Assembly: GCA_016783565.1 (NCBI GenBank)
Contig: JADHWI010000001.1
Span: 1-64,000, forward strand
Source of the DNA: Kiritimatiellia bacterium
Lineage (GTDB): Bacteria > Verrucomicrobiota > Kiritimatiellia > UBA8416 > JADHWI01
DNA: 64,000 nucleotides
Direction: 5' to 3'
Shown: positions 23,221-32,111 of the stretch, piece after piece
Position numbering within the stretch: position 1 is the first letter of the stretch
Layout of the letters: each line of letters begins with the position of its first letter
Program-made: the position numbers and the translations under genes
Notes under the pieces: generated by a model
Seen by the model: only the letters and a program-made list of their open reading frames with translations
Told to the model about the DNA's origin: nothing
Databases searched by the model: none

Positions 23221-24099
23221 GTGGACACCCTGATCAAAAAAGCTGCGGTACTGATTGAAGCCCTGCCTTACATTCAGAGTTTCCGTGATGAAATCGTGGT
23301 CGTCAAAATGGGCGGAAGCGCGATGGAAGATCCCACCCATGTTGAAGGGGTTCTCGCCGATGTGGTCTTCATGGAATGCGTTGGCATGAAACCTGTTATC
23401 GTGCACGGCGGTGGCAAAGCGATCTCGCGCGGCATGCGTAAAGCCGGCATTAATTCACGCTTTCTACATGGTCTACGCGTGACGTGCGAAAAATCCATTG
23501 CCGTGGTAGAGCGCGTGATCAAAGGCGAAGTCAACGCCTCTCTTGTTTCTGTGCTAAAAGACAAGGGGGCGCACGTGCAGAGCTTGCATGGCGACACTAT
23601 CTTCAGCGTGGAACGTAAAACAGGAAAAGACCCTGCTACCGGCGAACCGCTGGACTGGGGCTTCGTGGGAGAACCGGGAGAAGTCGATACCGCACCCATT
23701 CAGGACATGCTTTCCCGGGACATCATCCCCGTCATCACCCCCCTGGGAAAAGGTCCAAACGGAAAAACGCATAACATCAATGCTGATGTCGCCGCTGCAG
23801 CCGTAGCAAAATCGCTCAAAGCCAGAAAGCTCGCCTTTCTATCCGATGTGCCGGGGCTACTGTGTAATCCGGAAGATCCCACCAGTTTGTTGGCAACCCT
23901 CCACGTCAGTGACGTTGAGGATTTGATTAGTAAAGGAGTCATAGCAGGAGGAATGCTCCCTAAAGTCCAAAGCGGTATTGCAGCACTGCGGGCAGGCGTC
24001 CGCAAGGTGCATTTGATCGACGGACGGCTGATGCATTCGCTGCTGCTGGAAATATTCACCGATAAAGGTGTGGGAACGGAGATGATAAACGATGAGTAA
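23221..24099 (+). CDS. argB: Acetylglutamate kinase
   Basis: 292 residues starting at GTG (GAGGAC upstream). An amino-acid kinase fold: VVVKMGGSAMED (phosphate loop), PVIVHGGGKAISRGM (substrate loop), NINADVAAAAVAKSLKARKLAFLSDVPGLL, and KGVIAGGMLPKVQSG, which is the NAG/ATP-binding end. It phosphorylates N-acetylglutamate, the committed step when ArgJ recycles acetyl groups, and is often the arginine feedback target. It overlaps argD by eight bases. Confidence 0.97.
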   Translation: MDTLIKKAAVLIEALPYIQSFRDEIVVVKMGGSAMEDPTHVEGVLADVVFMECVGMKPVIVHGGGKAISRGMRKAGINSRFLHGLRVTCEKSIAVVERVIKGEVNASLVSVLKDKGAHVQSLHGDTIFSVERKTGKDPATGEPLDWGFVGEPGEVDTAPIQDMLSRDIIPVITPLGKGPNGKTHNINADVAAAAVAKSLKARKLAFLSDVPGLLCNPEDPTSLLATLHVSDVEDLISKGVIAGGMLPKVQSGIAALRAGVRKVHLIDGRLMHSLLLEIFTDKGVGTEMINDE

Positions 24100-25294
24100 G
24101 AGTCAAGATGTAATCGATATGTTTTCCGAGTACGTTATGCCAACCTATGCGCCCTCGCTAGTGCTGACCAAAGGGAAAGGCACTCGCATCTGGGATGCAG
24201 ACGGAATGGTCTATCTGGATTTTATTGCAGGAATTTCTGTTCTCAACGTAGGACATTGCCATCCGCGTGTGGTAGATGCCATCAAGCTGCAGGCCGGAGA
24301 ACTGATGCACGTCTCTAACCTGTTCTACACGGAGAACCAGGCACGATTGGCCGCAAAATTGTCCACACTATCGCTCGGCGGAAAATGCTTCTTCGGCAAT
24401 TCGGGCGCTGAGGCAAACGAAGGCCTCATCAAGCTGGCGCGCCTCTGGGGGCACGAAAAGGAAAAGTTCGAAATTATCTCCATGAATAATTCTTTCCATG
24501 GCCGAACGCTGGCAACCGCCGCCGCCACGGGACAGGAAAAGATCCGCAAGGGATTCGATCCCATGCCAGAAGGATTCTACCAAATCGATTACAACGATCT
24601 TGACGGCGTGCGTGCAATGATCACGGATAACACCGCAGCCGTCCTTCTTGAAGCCATCCAGGGCGAAGGCGGCGTCATTCCTGCCGACGAAGCATTCATG
24701 ACCGGCGTTCGTGAACTGTGCGACGAACACGACCTGCTGATGCTTTGCGACGAAGTGCAGTGCGGCATGGGACGCACCGGAGACTGGTTTGGATTCCAGG
24801 GCTACGGTGTGCGGCCGGATGCCTTCTCGGTGGCCAAATCCCTCGGCAGCGGCTACCCGATCGGCGCCGTGGTCAGCGGCCCGAAACTGGCGGACGTTTT
24901 CCAGCCAGGCACCCACGCCAGCACGTTCGGCGGCACACCGTTGGCCTGTGCCGCAGCTCTGGCCACCATCGCCGTGATTGAGGAAGAAAACCTGATCACA
25001 AAAGCCACTGTCACCGGAGCCACATTCCGGGCGGGCCTGGAAGCACTGATCGCGAAGTATGAACCCGTCACGGAAGTGCGCGGTAAAGGTCTGATGCTTG
25101 GGCTGGTTCTAGATCAAGCAGCCAAGCCACTGACCGACATCATGCAGACTCAGGGCCTGTTGGCGCTTCCGACAGCCGAAAATGTAGTTCGATTCCTTCC
25201 TCCGCTGAATGTGAAAGAATCGGAGATTGAAGAAGCGCTGGAAATCCTTGATGACAGCTTGGCCGAATGGCTCGGCATTGACACTGAAGAATAG
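24092..25294 (+). CDS. argD: Acetylornithine aminotransferase
   Basis: 400 residues, PLP class III aminotransferase. Seen: YLDFIAGISVLNVGHCHPRVV, FFGNSGAEANEGLIKLAR (phosphate loop), NSFHGRTLATAAATGQ, LLEAIQGEGGVIPA, LCDEVQCGMGRTGDWF, and FSVAKSLGSGYPIGAVV with the PLP lysine. It converts N-acetylglutamate semialdehyde to N-acetylornithine. The start overlaps argB by eight bases, so they are translationally coupled. A standard arginine operon member; no argF/argC/argH is seen in this window. Confidence 0.96.
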   Translation: MSKSQDVIDMFSEYVMPTYAPSLVLTKGKGTRIWDADGMVYLDFIAGISVLNVGHCHPRVVDAIKLQAGELMHVSNLFYTENQARLAAKLSTLSLGGKCFFGNSGAEANEGLIKLARLWGHEKEKFEIISMNNSFHGRTLATAAATGQEKIRKGFDPMPEGFYQIDYNDLDGVRAMITDNTAAVLLEAIQGEGGVIPADEAFMTGVRELCDEHDLLMLCDEVQCGMGRTGDWFGFQGYGVRPDAFSVAKSLGSGYPIGAVVSGPKLADVFQPGTHASTFGGTPLACAAALATIAVIEEENLITKATVTGATFRAGLEALIAKYEPVTEVRGKGLMLGLVLDQAAKPLTDIMQTQGLLALPTAENVVRFLPPLNVKESEIEEALEILDDSLAEWLGIDTEE

Positions 25295-25312
25295 CAGAGC
25301 GAGACACGCAAC

Positions 25313-26545
25313 ATGAATCTGACCGACCTGCAAAACGAGAAGGTGGCCGTCTGTGTATCCGGCGGTCTGGACAGCAAGACCATTGCGCGCAAGTTTGTCG
25401 ATCTAAACATCGAGGTGCTTTGCTTCACGGCAGATCTTGCGCAAGCAGATGAGGAAGACATCAAGGGCGTCGCCGATAAAATGGCGCCCTGCGGTGTCGA
25501 CACCATCGCTGTAGATCTCAAGGACGCTATGGGTATTGCTTGTTTCGAGGTGATACAGGCCCAGGCACAATATGACGGCGGCTATTGGAACTCCACCGGT
25601 ATTGCACGTGCCGTCACGGTGAAGGGACTCATCCCCGTCATGCAGGAGCATGGATGCACCGTGTTGGCACATGGTGCCACCGGCCGCGGAAACGACCAGA
25701 TGCGGTTCGAACGGTACACCAATGTGCTGGCCCCGGAGATGAAGGTGTACGCCCCTTGGCGTGACGCCGCCTTGTTGACCGAGTTTCCCGGGCGTAAGGA
25801 GATGGCTGACTACCTGACACAAGCAGGAATTGAAGCCTTTCCGGGCGGTCAGAAACGCTACTCGACAGACGCCAACCTTGCGGGCTTGTCGTACGAAGCC
25901 GAGGACCTGGAAAGCCTGACCACGCCGTGTTCAATTGTAGAACCCCAGATGGGAGTCTGGCCAGCAGACGCACCGGATGCACCAGAGCAGTTCGTAGTCC
26001 GGTTTGAGAAAGGCAACGCTGTCGAAATCAACGGTGCGGCCGTCGCGCCGCTTGATGCCATGGTGATTGCAAACCGAATCGGCGGACGCAATGGCGTGGG
26101 CATGAAGAACGCGCTGGAAAACAGAATTATCGGAACCAAAAGTCGCGGGGTCTATGAGTCCCCCGGTATGGAGCTGCTAGCCTCCTGCCTGCGTTTTGTA
26201 TACCAGGCCACGATGGATCGACGCGCCACAGCCTTGTTCGCATCGCTCTCGCGACTGATTGCCGACCAGATCTATGATGGACGCTTTTTTGATCCGAGCA
26301 CCACGGCCTCCCTTGCTGCCATCAAAACCCTGGCACAGTGGGCCACAGGAACGGTGACGGTGGATCTTTACAAGGGACATGTACTGTTCCATGCGCTCAC
26401 GGATTGCCCTCACTCCATTTACAACGAGGAAGACTCCTCCATGGAGGCCAGCCAGGGGCTCAACCCCGTAAGCTCACAGGGCTATGCCGAGATTCAGAGT
26501 GTGGAAGCCCACGCCCTGGCGCTGGCAGGACAAATTCGCGCTTAA
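25313..26545 (+). CDS. argG: Argininosuccinate synthase
   Basis: 410 residues. It joins citrulline and aspartate using ATP. The N-type ATP pyrophosphatase loop reads VAVCVSGGLDSKTI, where most ArgG proteins have AYSGGLDTS; LAHGATGRGNDQMRFE gives the second signature, and YSTDANLAGLSYEAEDLE the substrate loop. The substitutions and length resemble a divergent ArgG subfamily rather than a broken gene. It follows argD by 18 bp and ends the arginine cluster; a hairpin follows. Confidence 0.92.
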   Translation: MNLTDLQNEKVAVCVSGGLDSKTIARKFVDLNIEVLCFTADLAQADEEDIKGVADKMAPCGVDTIAVDLKDAMGIACFEVIQAQAQYDGGYWNSTGIARAVTVKGLIPVMQEHGCTVLAHGATGRGNDQMRFERYTNVLAPEMKVYAPWRDAALLTEFPGRKEMADYLTQAGIEAFPGGQKRYSTDANLAGLSYEAEDLESLTTPCSIVEPQMGVWPADAPDAPEQFVVRFEKGNAVEINGAAVAPLDAMVIANRIGGRNGVGMKNALENRIIGTKSRGVYESPGMELLASCLRFVYQATMDRRATALFASLSRLIADQIYDGRFFDPSTTASLAAIKTLAQWATGTVTVDLYKGHVLFHALTDCPHSIYNEEDSSMEASQGLNPVSSQGYAEIQSVEAHALALAGQIRA

Positions 26546-26575
26546 AACTTTTGTAACGCAGACTCGCAATCTCTG

Positions 26576-26606
26576 AGAAGCCCTCGCTTGTAAAGCCAGG
26601 GCTTCT
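26576..26606 (+). terminator. Hairpin after argG
   Basis: A 9-bp perfect stem AGAAGCCCT/AGGGCTTCT with a 13-nt loop, 30 bp after the argG stop. No T-tract follows (TCAGAAT), so it may act with Rho or as an mRNA end stabiliser. Confidence 0.5.
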
Positions 26607-26646
26607 TCAGAATCATACACATGCTCTGCATCAGGACATATAGACG

Positions 26647-27459
26647 ATGAGTGCTGTATCCCGAACAGAACGACCGGCCGTACTCACTATCGCAGGGTCA
26701 GACAGCGGTGGCGGCGCAGGCATCCAGACCGATCTCAAGACGTTTCATGCTCTCGGTGTTTTTGGCACATCAGCCATTACCTGTATTACCGCACAGAACC
26801 CGGATGGTGTTGCAGGCGTTGCACCCATAGATCCTGAGATGGTCGCGCTGCAAATTCACACTGTGTGCGACGGATTTCCAGTGTCTGCGGCAAAGACGGG
26901 TATGTTATTCTCCGCCGGAATTATCCGCAGCGTTGCAGAAATTCTGAAGAAAACCTCGATTCCAAACCTGGTTGTCGATCCGGTCATGATTGCCACTTCA
27001 GGCGCCTCACTACTCAAGTCGGATGCGGTCGATGCGCTCCGCACCGTCCTGCTCCCCATCGCATCGGTCGTGACCCCGAACATCCCGGAGGCCGAAGTAC
27101 TGTGTGGGCACAACATCTCAACGCAGGATGCGCTACGAGAAGCTGCAGAGGAGATTTCTCAGACCTACAACATAGCCTGCGCTCTAAAAGGCGGTCACTT
27201 GGATTCCGAGCAGGTACTGGACGTTCTCTTTGCCGGAGGCAAACTTCACGAATGGGAATCCCCGCGACTGGATGTGCCGGAAACACATGGGACCGGATGC
27301 ACATTTGCCGCCGCCCTGACCGCATCGCTGGCCAAAGGCATGACATTGCCACAGGCCACGGCTACTGCAAAACATTTCGTTGCCGATGGCCTGCGCAATG
27401 CCATCCGTGTGGGCTCACACTACCCGCTGGGCATATACCGACCCGAGAAAAAACCGTAA
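26647..27459 (+). CDS. thiD: Hydroxymethylpyrimidine (phosphate) kinase
   Basis: 270 residues of the ribokinase-like ThiD family. Seen: VLTIAGSDSGGGAGIQTDLKTFHALGVFGTSAITCITAQNP at the N-terminus, NLVVDPVMIATSGASLL, TPNIPEAEVLCG, and THGTGCTFAAALTASLAKG, the anion hole with catalytic Asp position replaced locally by Cys (GTGCTFAAA is normal for ThiD). It phosphorylates HMP and HMP-P for thiamine synthesis. It is monocistronic after the argG hairpin, with no thiE or other thi gene nearby. Confidence 0.95.
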   Translation: MSAVSRTERPAVLTIAGSDSGGGAGIQTDLKTFHALGVFGTSAITCITAQNPDGVAGVAPIDPEMVALQIHTVCDGFPVSAAKTGMLFSAGIIRSVAEILKKTSIPNLVVDPVMIATSGASLLKSDAVDALRTVLLPIASVVTPNIPEAEVLCGHNISTQDALREAAEEISQTYNIACALKGGHLDSEQVLDVLFAGGKLHEWESPRLDVPETHGTGCTFAAALTASLAKGMTLPQATATAKHFVADGLRNAIRVGSHYPLGIYRPEKKP

Positions 27460-27574
27460 GCCATCGGCACGTTCCGTCAAATAGCAACAAGACCTCTTCT
27501 CTTGATTCTTGCGTCCACAAAGAAAGCCCTATATCGTCAAATAATAAACACGTATCAAATCAGGAGAAATGCTT

Positions 27575-27721
27575 ATGTTTCCGCTGGAACAAGACACACT
27601 GCTATTCATGAAGCTCTTCGTGTTCTTCACATGTGTCTGCTTCTGGATCAAACTGGGTGTCGATGCGCTTTTTCGCCGACACGGCATCGGGCGCCATTTC
27701 ACAGATCGACACCATCGTTAA
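27575..27721 (+). CDS. Small membrane protein, 48 residues (not in ORF track)
   Basis: ATG at 27575 with AGGAG 8 nt upstream, stop TAA at 27719-27721. The product begins MFPLEQDTLLFMKLFVFFTC and continues VCFWIKLGVDALFRRHGIGR with a His/Arg-rich end (HFTDRHHR). One hydrophobic helix (LLFMKLFVFFTCVCFWIKLG) is followed by a basic tail, as in many small membrane proteins. The good ribosome-binding site is the main support. It ends 9 bp before the convergent LRR gene. No homologue is known to me. Confidence 0.5.
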   Translation: MFPLEQDTLLFMKLFVFFTCVCFWIKLGVDALFRRHGIGRHFTDRHHR

Positions 27722-27730
27722 AGATCCACA

Positions 27731-28576
27731 TTAAAACTGGACCATGCAATCAGGCAAAGCCTCCCGAATGCGCTGTACCTCGTTGGTGGAAAAGGAGTTG
27801 CCACTTAGACGCAGCAATTGAAGCTCGCTGAGTGCCGCCAGATCTTCCGGCAAGCGTCCAAGTTTATTTCGCTGAAGATCCAACCGTTTCAATGACTGCA
27901 TCTCGAGAATACAAGCCGGAAACTCACTGATCTGATTAGAAGCCAGTTGCAGATCGGTCAAGGAATCCAACGCTGAAAGCGATGCCGGCAGATTAGTCAA
28001 AGCATTCCCTCCAAGATAAAGTCGTTCCAGAGCACTCAGCTCACCGAGCGCCTCGGGTAACCCGGCAAGCTTATTCCGGTTCAGTCGTAACCAGCGAAGA
28101 GAAGCCAACGATCCGAGCGCTTCAGGCAAGGCTTCGATCCGGTTGCCATCCAGGTTCAAGTACGTTAACGACTGCAACGCGGCCAGTTCTCCCGGCAATT
28201 CGGTCAGTTGATTTTCGGAAAGGTACAATGTGGTCAGGCTGGAAAGCTTGCTCAGCTCGTCCGGCACGCTTGAAAGCGTGTTCTCACCAAGATCCAACTC
28301 AACAAGCCCGGAAAGGCGCCCCACTGTGGGGGACACTTCCTTCAGCCCCGTCTTACGCAACCGCAAATGGTTCAGTGCTTCCAACGTTTCCAACCCCGCA
28401 GGCCAGTTCGTCACCGAAGTTTCACTTAGATCTACAAATTCAACTGCCGCCGCATTTTCAAGCGCGTCCGACATGCTGCGATACACGGTCGGCCGGTCCG
28501 GCGCACGGGAAGGTAAACATCCCGCAATCAGGATTACCGCCGGCAACAGACAGACATAAACAAAAAACTTTCTCAT
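27731..28576 (-). CDS. Leucine-rich-repeat lipoprotein
   Basis: 281 residues. The signal peptide ends in LLPAVILIAGC (lipobox). It then has about nine 23-residue leucine-rich repeats of the LxxLxLxxNxLxxLPxxLxxL type (LTTLYLSENQLTELPGELAAL, LTYLNLDGNRIEALPEALGSL, and so on). Repeats are regular and the solenoid is capped by a short C-terminal segment. LRR solenoids bind proteins or peptides; a surface or periplasmic binding role is likely. The 23-residue type is that of bacterial and plant intracellular LRRs. It stands alone, convergent with thiD and the small ORF. Confidence 0.88.
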   Translation of the reverse strand: MRKFFVYVCLLPAVILIAGCLPSRAPDRPTVYRSMSDALENAAAVEFVDLSETSVTNWPAGLETLEALNHLRLRKTGLKEVSPTVGRLSGLVELDLGENTLSSVPDELSKLSSLTTLYLSENQLTELPGELAALQSLTYLNLDGNRIEALPEALGSLASLRWLRLNRNKLAGLPEALGELSALERLYLGGNALTNLPASLSALDSLTDLQLASNQISEFPACILEMQSLKRLDLQRNKLGRLPEDLAALSELQLLRLSGNSFSTNEVQRIREALPDCMVQF

Positions 28577-28738
28577 CTTATAACTCTTTCATTTAACGAC
28601 ATTAAAAAGACGTACTGCATATAGTCCTTCATACCTGCAAAACGCACGCGATACACTTTACGAATAGAATTTAAATACTTTTTTTCACGCGAATTATATG
28701 CTTGCCACTACAAGATGGCAACCCATACGATACGCAAC

Positions 28739-29467
28739 ATGAAAACAAGCTCATATTTAATTCAGTCGGTATCCCTTCTTTGTATTCTCGCAACCGCACA
28801 TGTGGCGCAAGCAGCGCCCGTGGCAGACAGCAGTTCCGATCTGGACTACCTTATTAAAGCCAAGGACCTGTCCAAGATTGCGATTGGCGCTTACGTGATG
28901 GGTGTTCAACGTAAAGTCGATACACCGGTTGCCGTGGAGGCTAAAATGGAAGCGGTCCGCAGCATGGGCTATTTAAGCTACCATATCCTGCCATGGCTAT
29001 CCATCTATGGCGCTGTAGGTGCAGGCGAATATGAACTGGATGCCGTCGGTACCTCTTCCGGAACAGATGGTCAATGGGGTTTTGGTGTGCGCGCTAATCT
29101 TTTGGATCACTTCATTAAAGATCCCACGCTTCTCGAACATCGCATCGAATTGCGCTCGGGCGCCAATTATACATCCGTAGACACCAAGCTTGGCGGCCAA
29201 AGCGAAGAATGGGGCGAATTCTCTGCTTCACTTACACTGCACCTCGTGAACGATGTTGTAGGCAACAAAGAACTCATGCCCTCATCCATCGGAATTTATG
29301 TCGGCCCCGTCTACTCCACCTATCTTGATGGTGATGTCGAAGAAGATACGAGCGTCGGACTGACCGGTGGCCTGGAAATTGTCATCAGCGAAAACGTATC
29401 CATTGGGCTCGGCGTCGAATACTTTGACAACGCCACGGCCGTTGGAAGCATCGACCTGAGATTCTGA
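28739..29467 (+). CDS. Outer-membrane beta-barrel protein, hypothetical
   Basis: About 242 residues from the ATG at 28739. A signal peptide (YLIQSVSLLCILATAHVAQAAP) is followed by alternating hydrophobic strands with aromatic girdles (SYHILPWLSIYGAVGAGEYEL, GQWGFGVRANLLDHF, EHRIELRSGANYTSVD, GGLEIVISENVSIGLGVEYFDNATAVGSIDLRF). The last residue is Phe, as in BamA-inserted barrels. It resembles OmpW/OmpA-like small barrels but no signature fixes a family. It is convergent with the omptin-like gene, which ends only 6 bp away. Confidence 0.7.
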   Translation: MKTSSYLIQSVSLLCILATAHVAQAAPVADSSSDLDYLIKAKDLSKIAIGAYVMGVQRKVDTPVAVEAKMEAVRSMGYLSYHILPWLSIYGAVGAGEYELDAVGTSSGTDGQWGFGVRANLLDHFIKDPTLLEHRIELRSGANYTSVDTKLGGQSEEWGEFSASLTLHLVNDVVGNKELMPSSIGIYVGPVYSTYLDGDVEEDTSVGLTGGLEIVISENVSIGLGVEYFDNATAVGSIDLRF

Positions 29468-29473
29468 GTTCCG

Positions 29474-30439
29474 TTAAAAGAAACGGCCCACTCCCAGCCG
29501 AGCCATCACCTGCTCGCTATCGACTTCGTGTTCAATTTGGCCCAGCAGCGCCCCATCCTGATACTGGACCTGATCCCCATCAACATCGATCCCGACATAA
29601 CGAACGGACGCATTGGCATACCACCCATGCGTAAAGGGATACCGTGCACTGGCCTGCACAAGAAAGCCGGTTCCATCATCTTCTGAAAGCGACACCTTCG
29701 AACGCAACAGGTGGTGATCTTCGTCTTCGACCTGCGTATAGGGAGAAAAACCAGCACGCAGGTCGAACCGCAAGAGCGGATCCACAATCCAGCTCCACTC
29801 GACACCCACATACGGCATGTCAACCGTTGCCTCATACGTGGCCACCGTCCCACTCACACGATCAGGAGGAATCCTACCCGATGATGCAGGGTACCACTGA
29901 TCCAAGTCAGACATCACGTAGTCGAAAGACTGGTAAAGGTAACCCGCGCCAAGAGCCAGCACGCCATAGGATCCACGTGCAACCACAACACCCAGCCAGG
30001 CCTCGACTTCCCACACATCCAATTCGGCCGAACTTTCGGAAAAAATATCCAACTCGCCTGATTGCGTTAATACGCCCCAGTCCGAATTATACATTGTGCC
30101 GGCATCATCACTTAACGAAACTGCCCCGCGAACGCTTGCACGCCACAGTCCCTCGATCTCCGTACTCGCCTGCCCCGAAACCAACAGTACCTCCACAGGG
30201 AATTCAAGTTCACTAAGCGGAAAAGGCACGGATTCTGTACTGCCATCAGGAAAAACAACCGCCCCCCCAATGCGATAGGTCAGATCTCCCCCCCACCCCT
30301 CCAACCCCACATCGAAATCCATCATGGATCCCTCGTCCGTTGAACGAAGAAAGCTACCTTTCGCCTGTCCGCGAGCAACCGTGAGACAAGACATGACCAC
30401 AACAAATCCAAACATACATGCAAAAACAGACTTCTTCAT
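29474..30439 (-). CDS. Omptin-family outer-membrane barrel, divergent catalytic pair
   Basis: 321 residues with a signal peptide ending near ARGQA and a terminal Phe. The pattern follows OmpT: GTMYNSDWG at the first active-site loop (OmpT has DQDW), SYGVLALGAGYLYQSFDY, DMPYVGVEW (OmpT MPYIGL), and VEDEDHHLLRSKVSLSEDD (OmpT DNDEHY...RSKVKDQN). Thus Asp120, Asp241 and His243 match OmpT Asp85, Asp210 and His212, while Asn118 replaces Asp83. Omptins are outer-membrane proteases cleaving at basic residues. The lost Asp may reduce or change activity. Family assignment is from motif comparison by memory. Confidence 0.72.
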   Translation of the reverse strand: MKKSVFACMFGFVVVMSCLTVARGQAKGSFLRSTDEGSMMDFDVGLEGWGGDLTYRIGGAVVFPDGSTESVPFPLSELEFPVEVLLVSGQASTEIEGLWRASVRGAVSLSDDAGTMYNSDWGVLTQSGELDIFSESSAELDVWEVEAWLGVVVARGSYGVLALGAGYLYQSFDYVMSDLDQWYPASSGRIPPDRVSGTVATYEATVDMPYVGVEWSWIVDPLLRFDLRAGFSPYTQVEDEDHHLLRSKVSLSEDDGTGFLVQASARYPFTHGWYANASVRYVGIDVDGDQVQYQDGALLGQIEHEVDSEQVMARLGVGRFF

Positions 30440-30711
30440 ACCGCGTCTCCTCTCTTTGTCGCTCTACCCTCTGAATCGTAACACAAACACCTCGACAACT
30501 GCAAAGTGTACATGACATACCCTTCATCATTATCATTCTTACAACGCAGATGGCTCTGAATGCGCACGCCATCTTTGCGAAATAATGTTCTTTCACCACT
30601 TAGAAACGCAGTTCAGAGGCCCGCCTTTATGCTTGTATCCCCATTGTGGGGCGTCTACTCTTTCTGTTTCGCTTTTGTAACCAAGGACATAAAAGAGAAG
30701 AACAACACGTA

Positions 30712-32001
30712 ATGAAGAGCGCAAAAATAGGCTTGGCTGGTTTTGGAACGGTTGGGGCAGGCGTGGTCGAAGGACTCACCACACATGCGGACATCATGGC
30801 ATCACGCATCGGCATCCGCCCTACGCTAGGTGGTATCGCAGACTTGGATATTGAAACAGATCGTGGCATTGCAGTCGATGCTGACATCCTGACAACAGAT
30901 GCATTCGGCATGATCGATGATCCCGAAATTGCCATCATTGTGGAATTAATTGGAGGCACGGGCATCGCAAAAGAGATTGTGTGTCGCGCCTTGCGTGCCG
31001 GAAAAGCCGTTGTTACCGCGAACAAGGCCTTATTGGCCGAGCATGGCGACGAGCTATTCTCCCTGGTCAACGAAACAGGCTCTAACTTGTATTTCGGAGC
31101 CAGCGTGGGAGGCGGTATTCCCATTATCCGAGCGCTACAGGAAAGCTTCGTTGTCAACCAGTTTCGCGGCTTGCGCGGCATTCTAAACGGAACGTGCAAC
31201 TACATCCTTACCCGGATGGAGACCGAGCACCTTCCCTTTGATGAAGCCCTGCAGGAAGCACAGGAAGCTGGATTTGCCGAAGCGGACCCCACCCTTGACA
31301 TTAACGGGTTTGATACCGCCCACAAAGCCGCAATCCTGGCCCGCCTGGCTTACGGAATCTCTGTGCCTATGGACACCATTTGCGTAGAAGGCATTCGTGG
31401 GCTGGCCGCAGAAGATATTGCCTATGCCTCGGACCTTGGATACCGAATCAAGCTTCTGGCCATCCTCGCGAGCCACGACAAAACCGTTGAAGTTCGGATT
31501 CATCCGGCCCTCGTTCCCAAACAACATATGCTAGCCTCTGTCAACGGCGCCTTCAATGCAGTCATGGTTGAGGGCGATTTTCTGGGTTCAGGCATGCTTT
31601 ATGGTCAGGGCGCGGGACAGAAACCCACCGCCAGCACCGTACTGGGCGACATTGGTGATGCCTTGCGTGACTGTTCTTCCGGGATGCATCGCACCTTGCC
31701 AACCCCGTCAGACGACGCTCCGCCATTGTGCGACATCGAAAACATCGTGACCCGCTATTACCTGCGCGTCAATGTGCTCGACAAACCAGGCACGCTTTCA
31801 CGGGTTTCCTCAATTCTTGGTGAGCACGGAATCAGCATTGACTCCGTTATGCAAAAAACCGAAGAACACCAGGGCGAACACGTACCTGTTGTAATCGTGA
31901 CGCACGGAGCACAGGAAGGCAATATTACCCACGCCGTACGGCTGATCGACGAAGCAGACATTGTGGGTGCACCCACTGTACGGCTGCGCATCGAACAGTA
32001 A
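30712..32001 (+). CDS. hom: Homoserine dehydrogenase with C-terminal ACT domain
   Basis: 430 residues from the ATG at 30712 (AAGAGAAG upstream); the track's start at 30646 adds an unrelated tail. KIGLAGFGTVGAGVVEGL is the NAD(P) fold, VTANKALLAEHGDELF and FGASVGGGIPIIRAL the active centre, and RGILNGTCNYILTRME and EAGFAEADPTLDINGFDTAHKA the signature. An ACT domain (YYLRVNVLDKPGTLSRVSSIL) suggests threonine feedback. It reduces aspartate semialdehyde to homoserine. It is followed by lysC and cimA, a grouping for aspartate-family and isoleucine synthesis. Confidence 0.96.
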   Translation: MKSAKIGLAGFGTVGAGVVEGLTTHADIMASRIGIRPTLGGIADLDIETDRGIAVDADILTTDAFGMIDDPEIAIIVELIGGTGIAKEIVCRALRAGKAVVTANKALLAEHGDELFSLVNETGSNLYFGASVGGGIPIIRALQESFVVNQFRGLRGILNGTCNYILTRMETEHLPFDEALQEAQEAGFAEADPTLDINGFDTAHKAAILARLAYGISVPMDTICVEGIRGLAAEDIAYASDLGYRIKLLAILASHDKTVEVRIHPALVPKQHMLASVNGAFNAVMVEGDFLGSGMLYGQGAGQKPTASTVLGDIGDALRDCSSGMHRTLPTPSDDAPPLCDIENIVTRYYLRVNVLDKPGTLSRVSSILGEHGISIDSVMQKTEEHQGEHVPVVIVTHGAQEGNITHAVRLIDEADIVGAPTVRLRIEQ

Positions 32002-32111
32002 TACAACACCCCCATCACAGCCGGGGAACATTGTAATAACAAAAAGATCCATTTCTCTTCATACAAGATATAAGAGCGACTCAACCACAACAGGCATTAA
32101 AGGTTCAGAAT

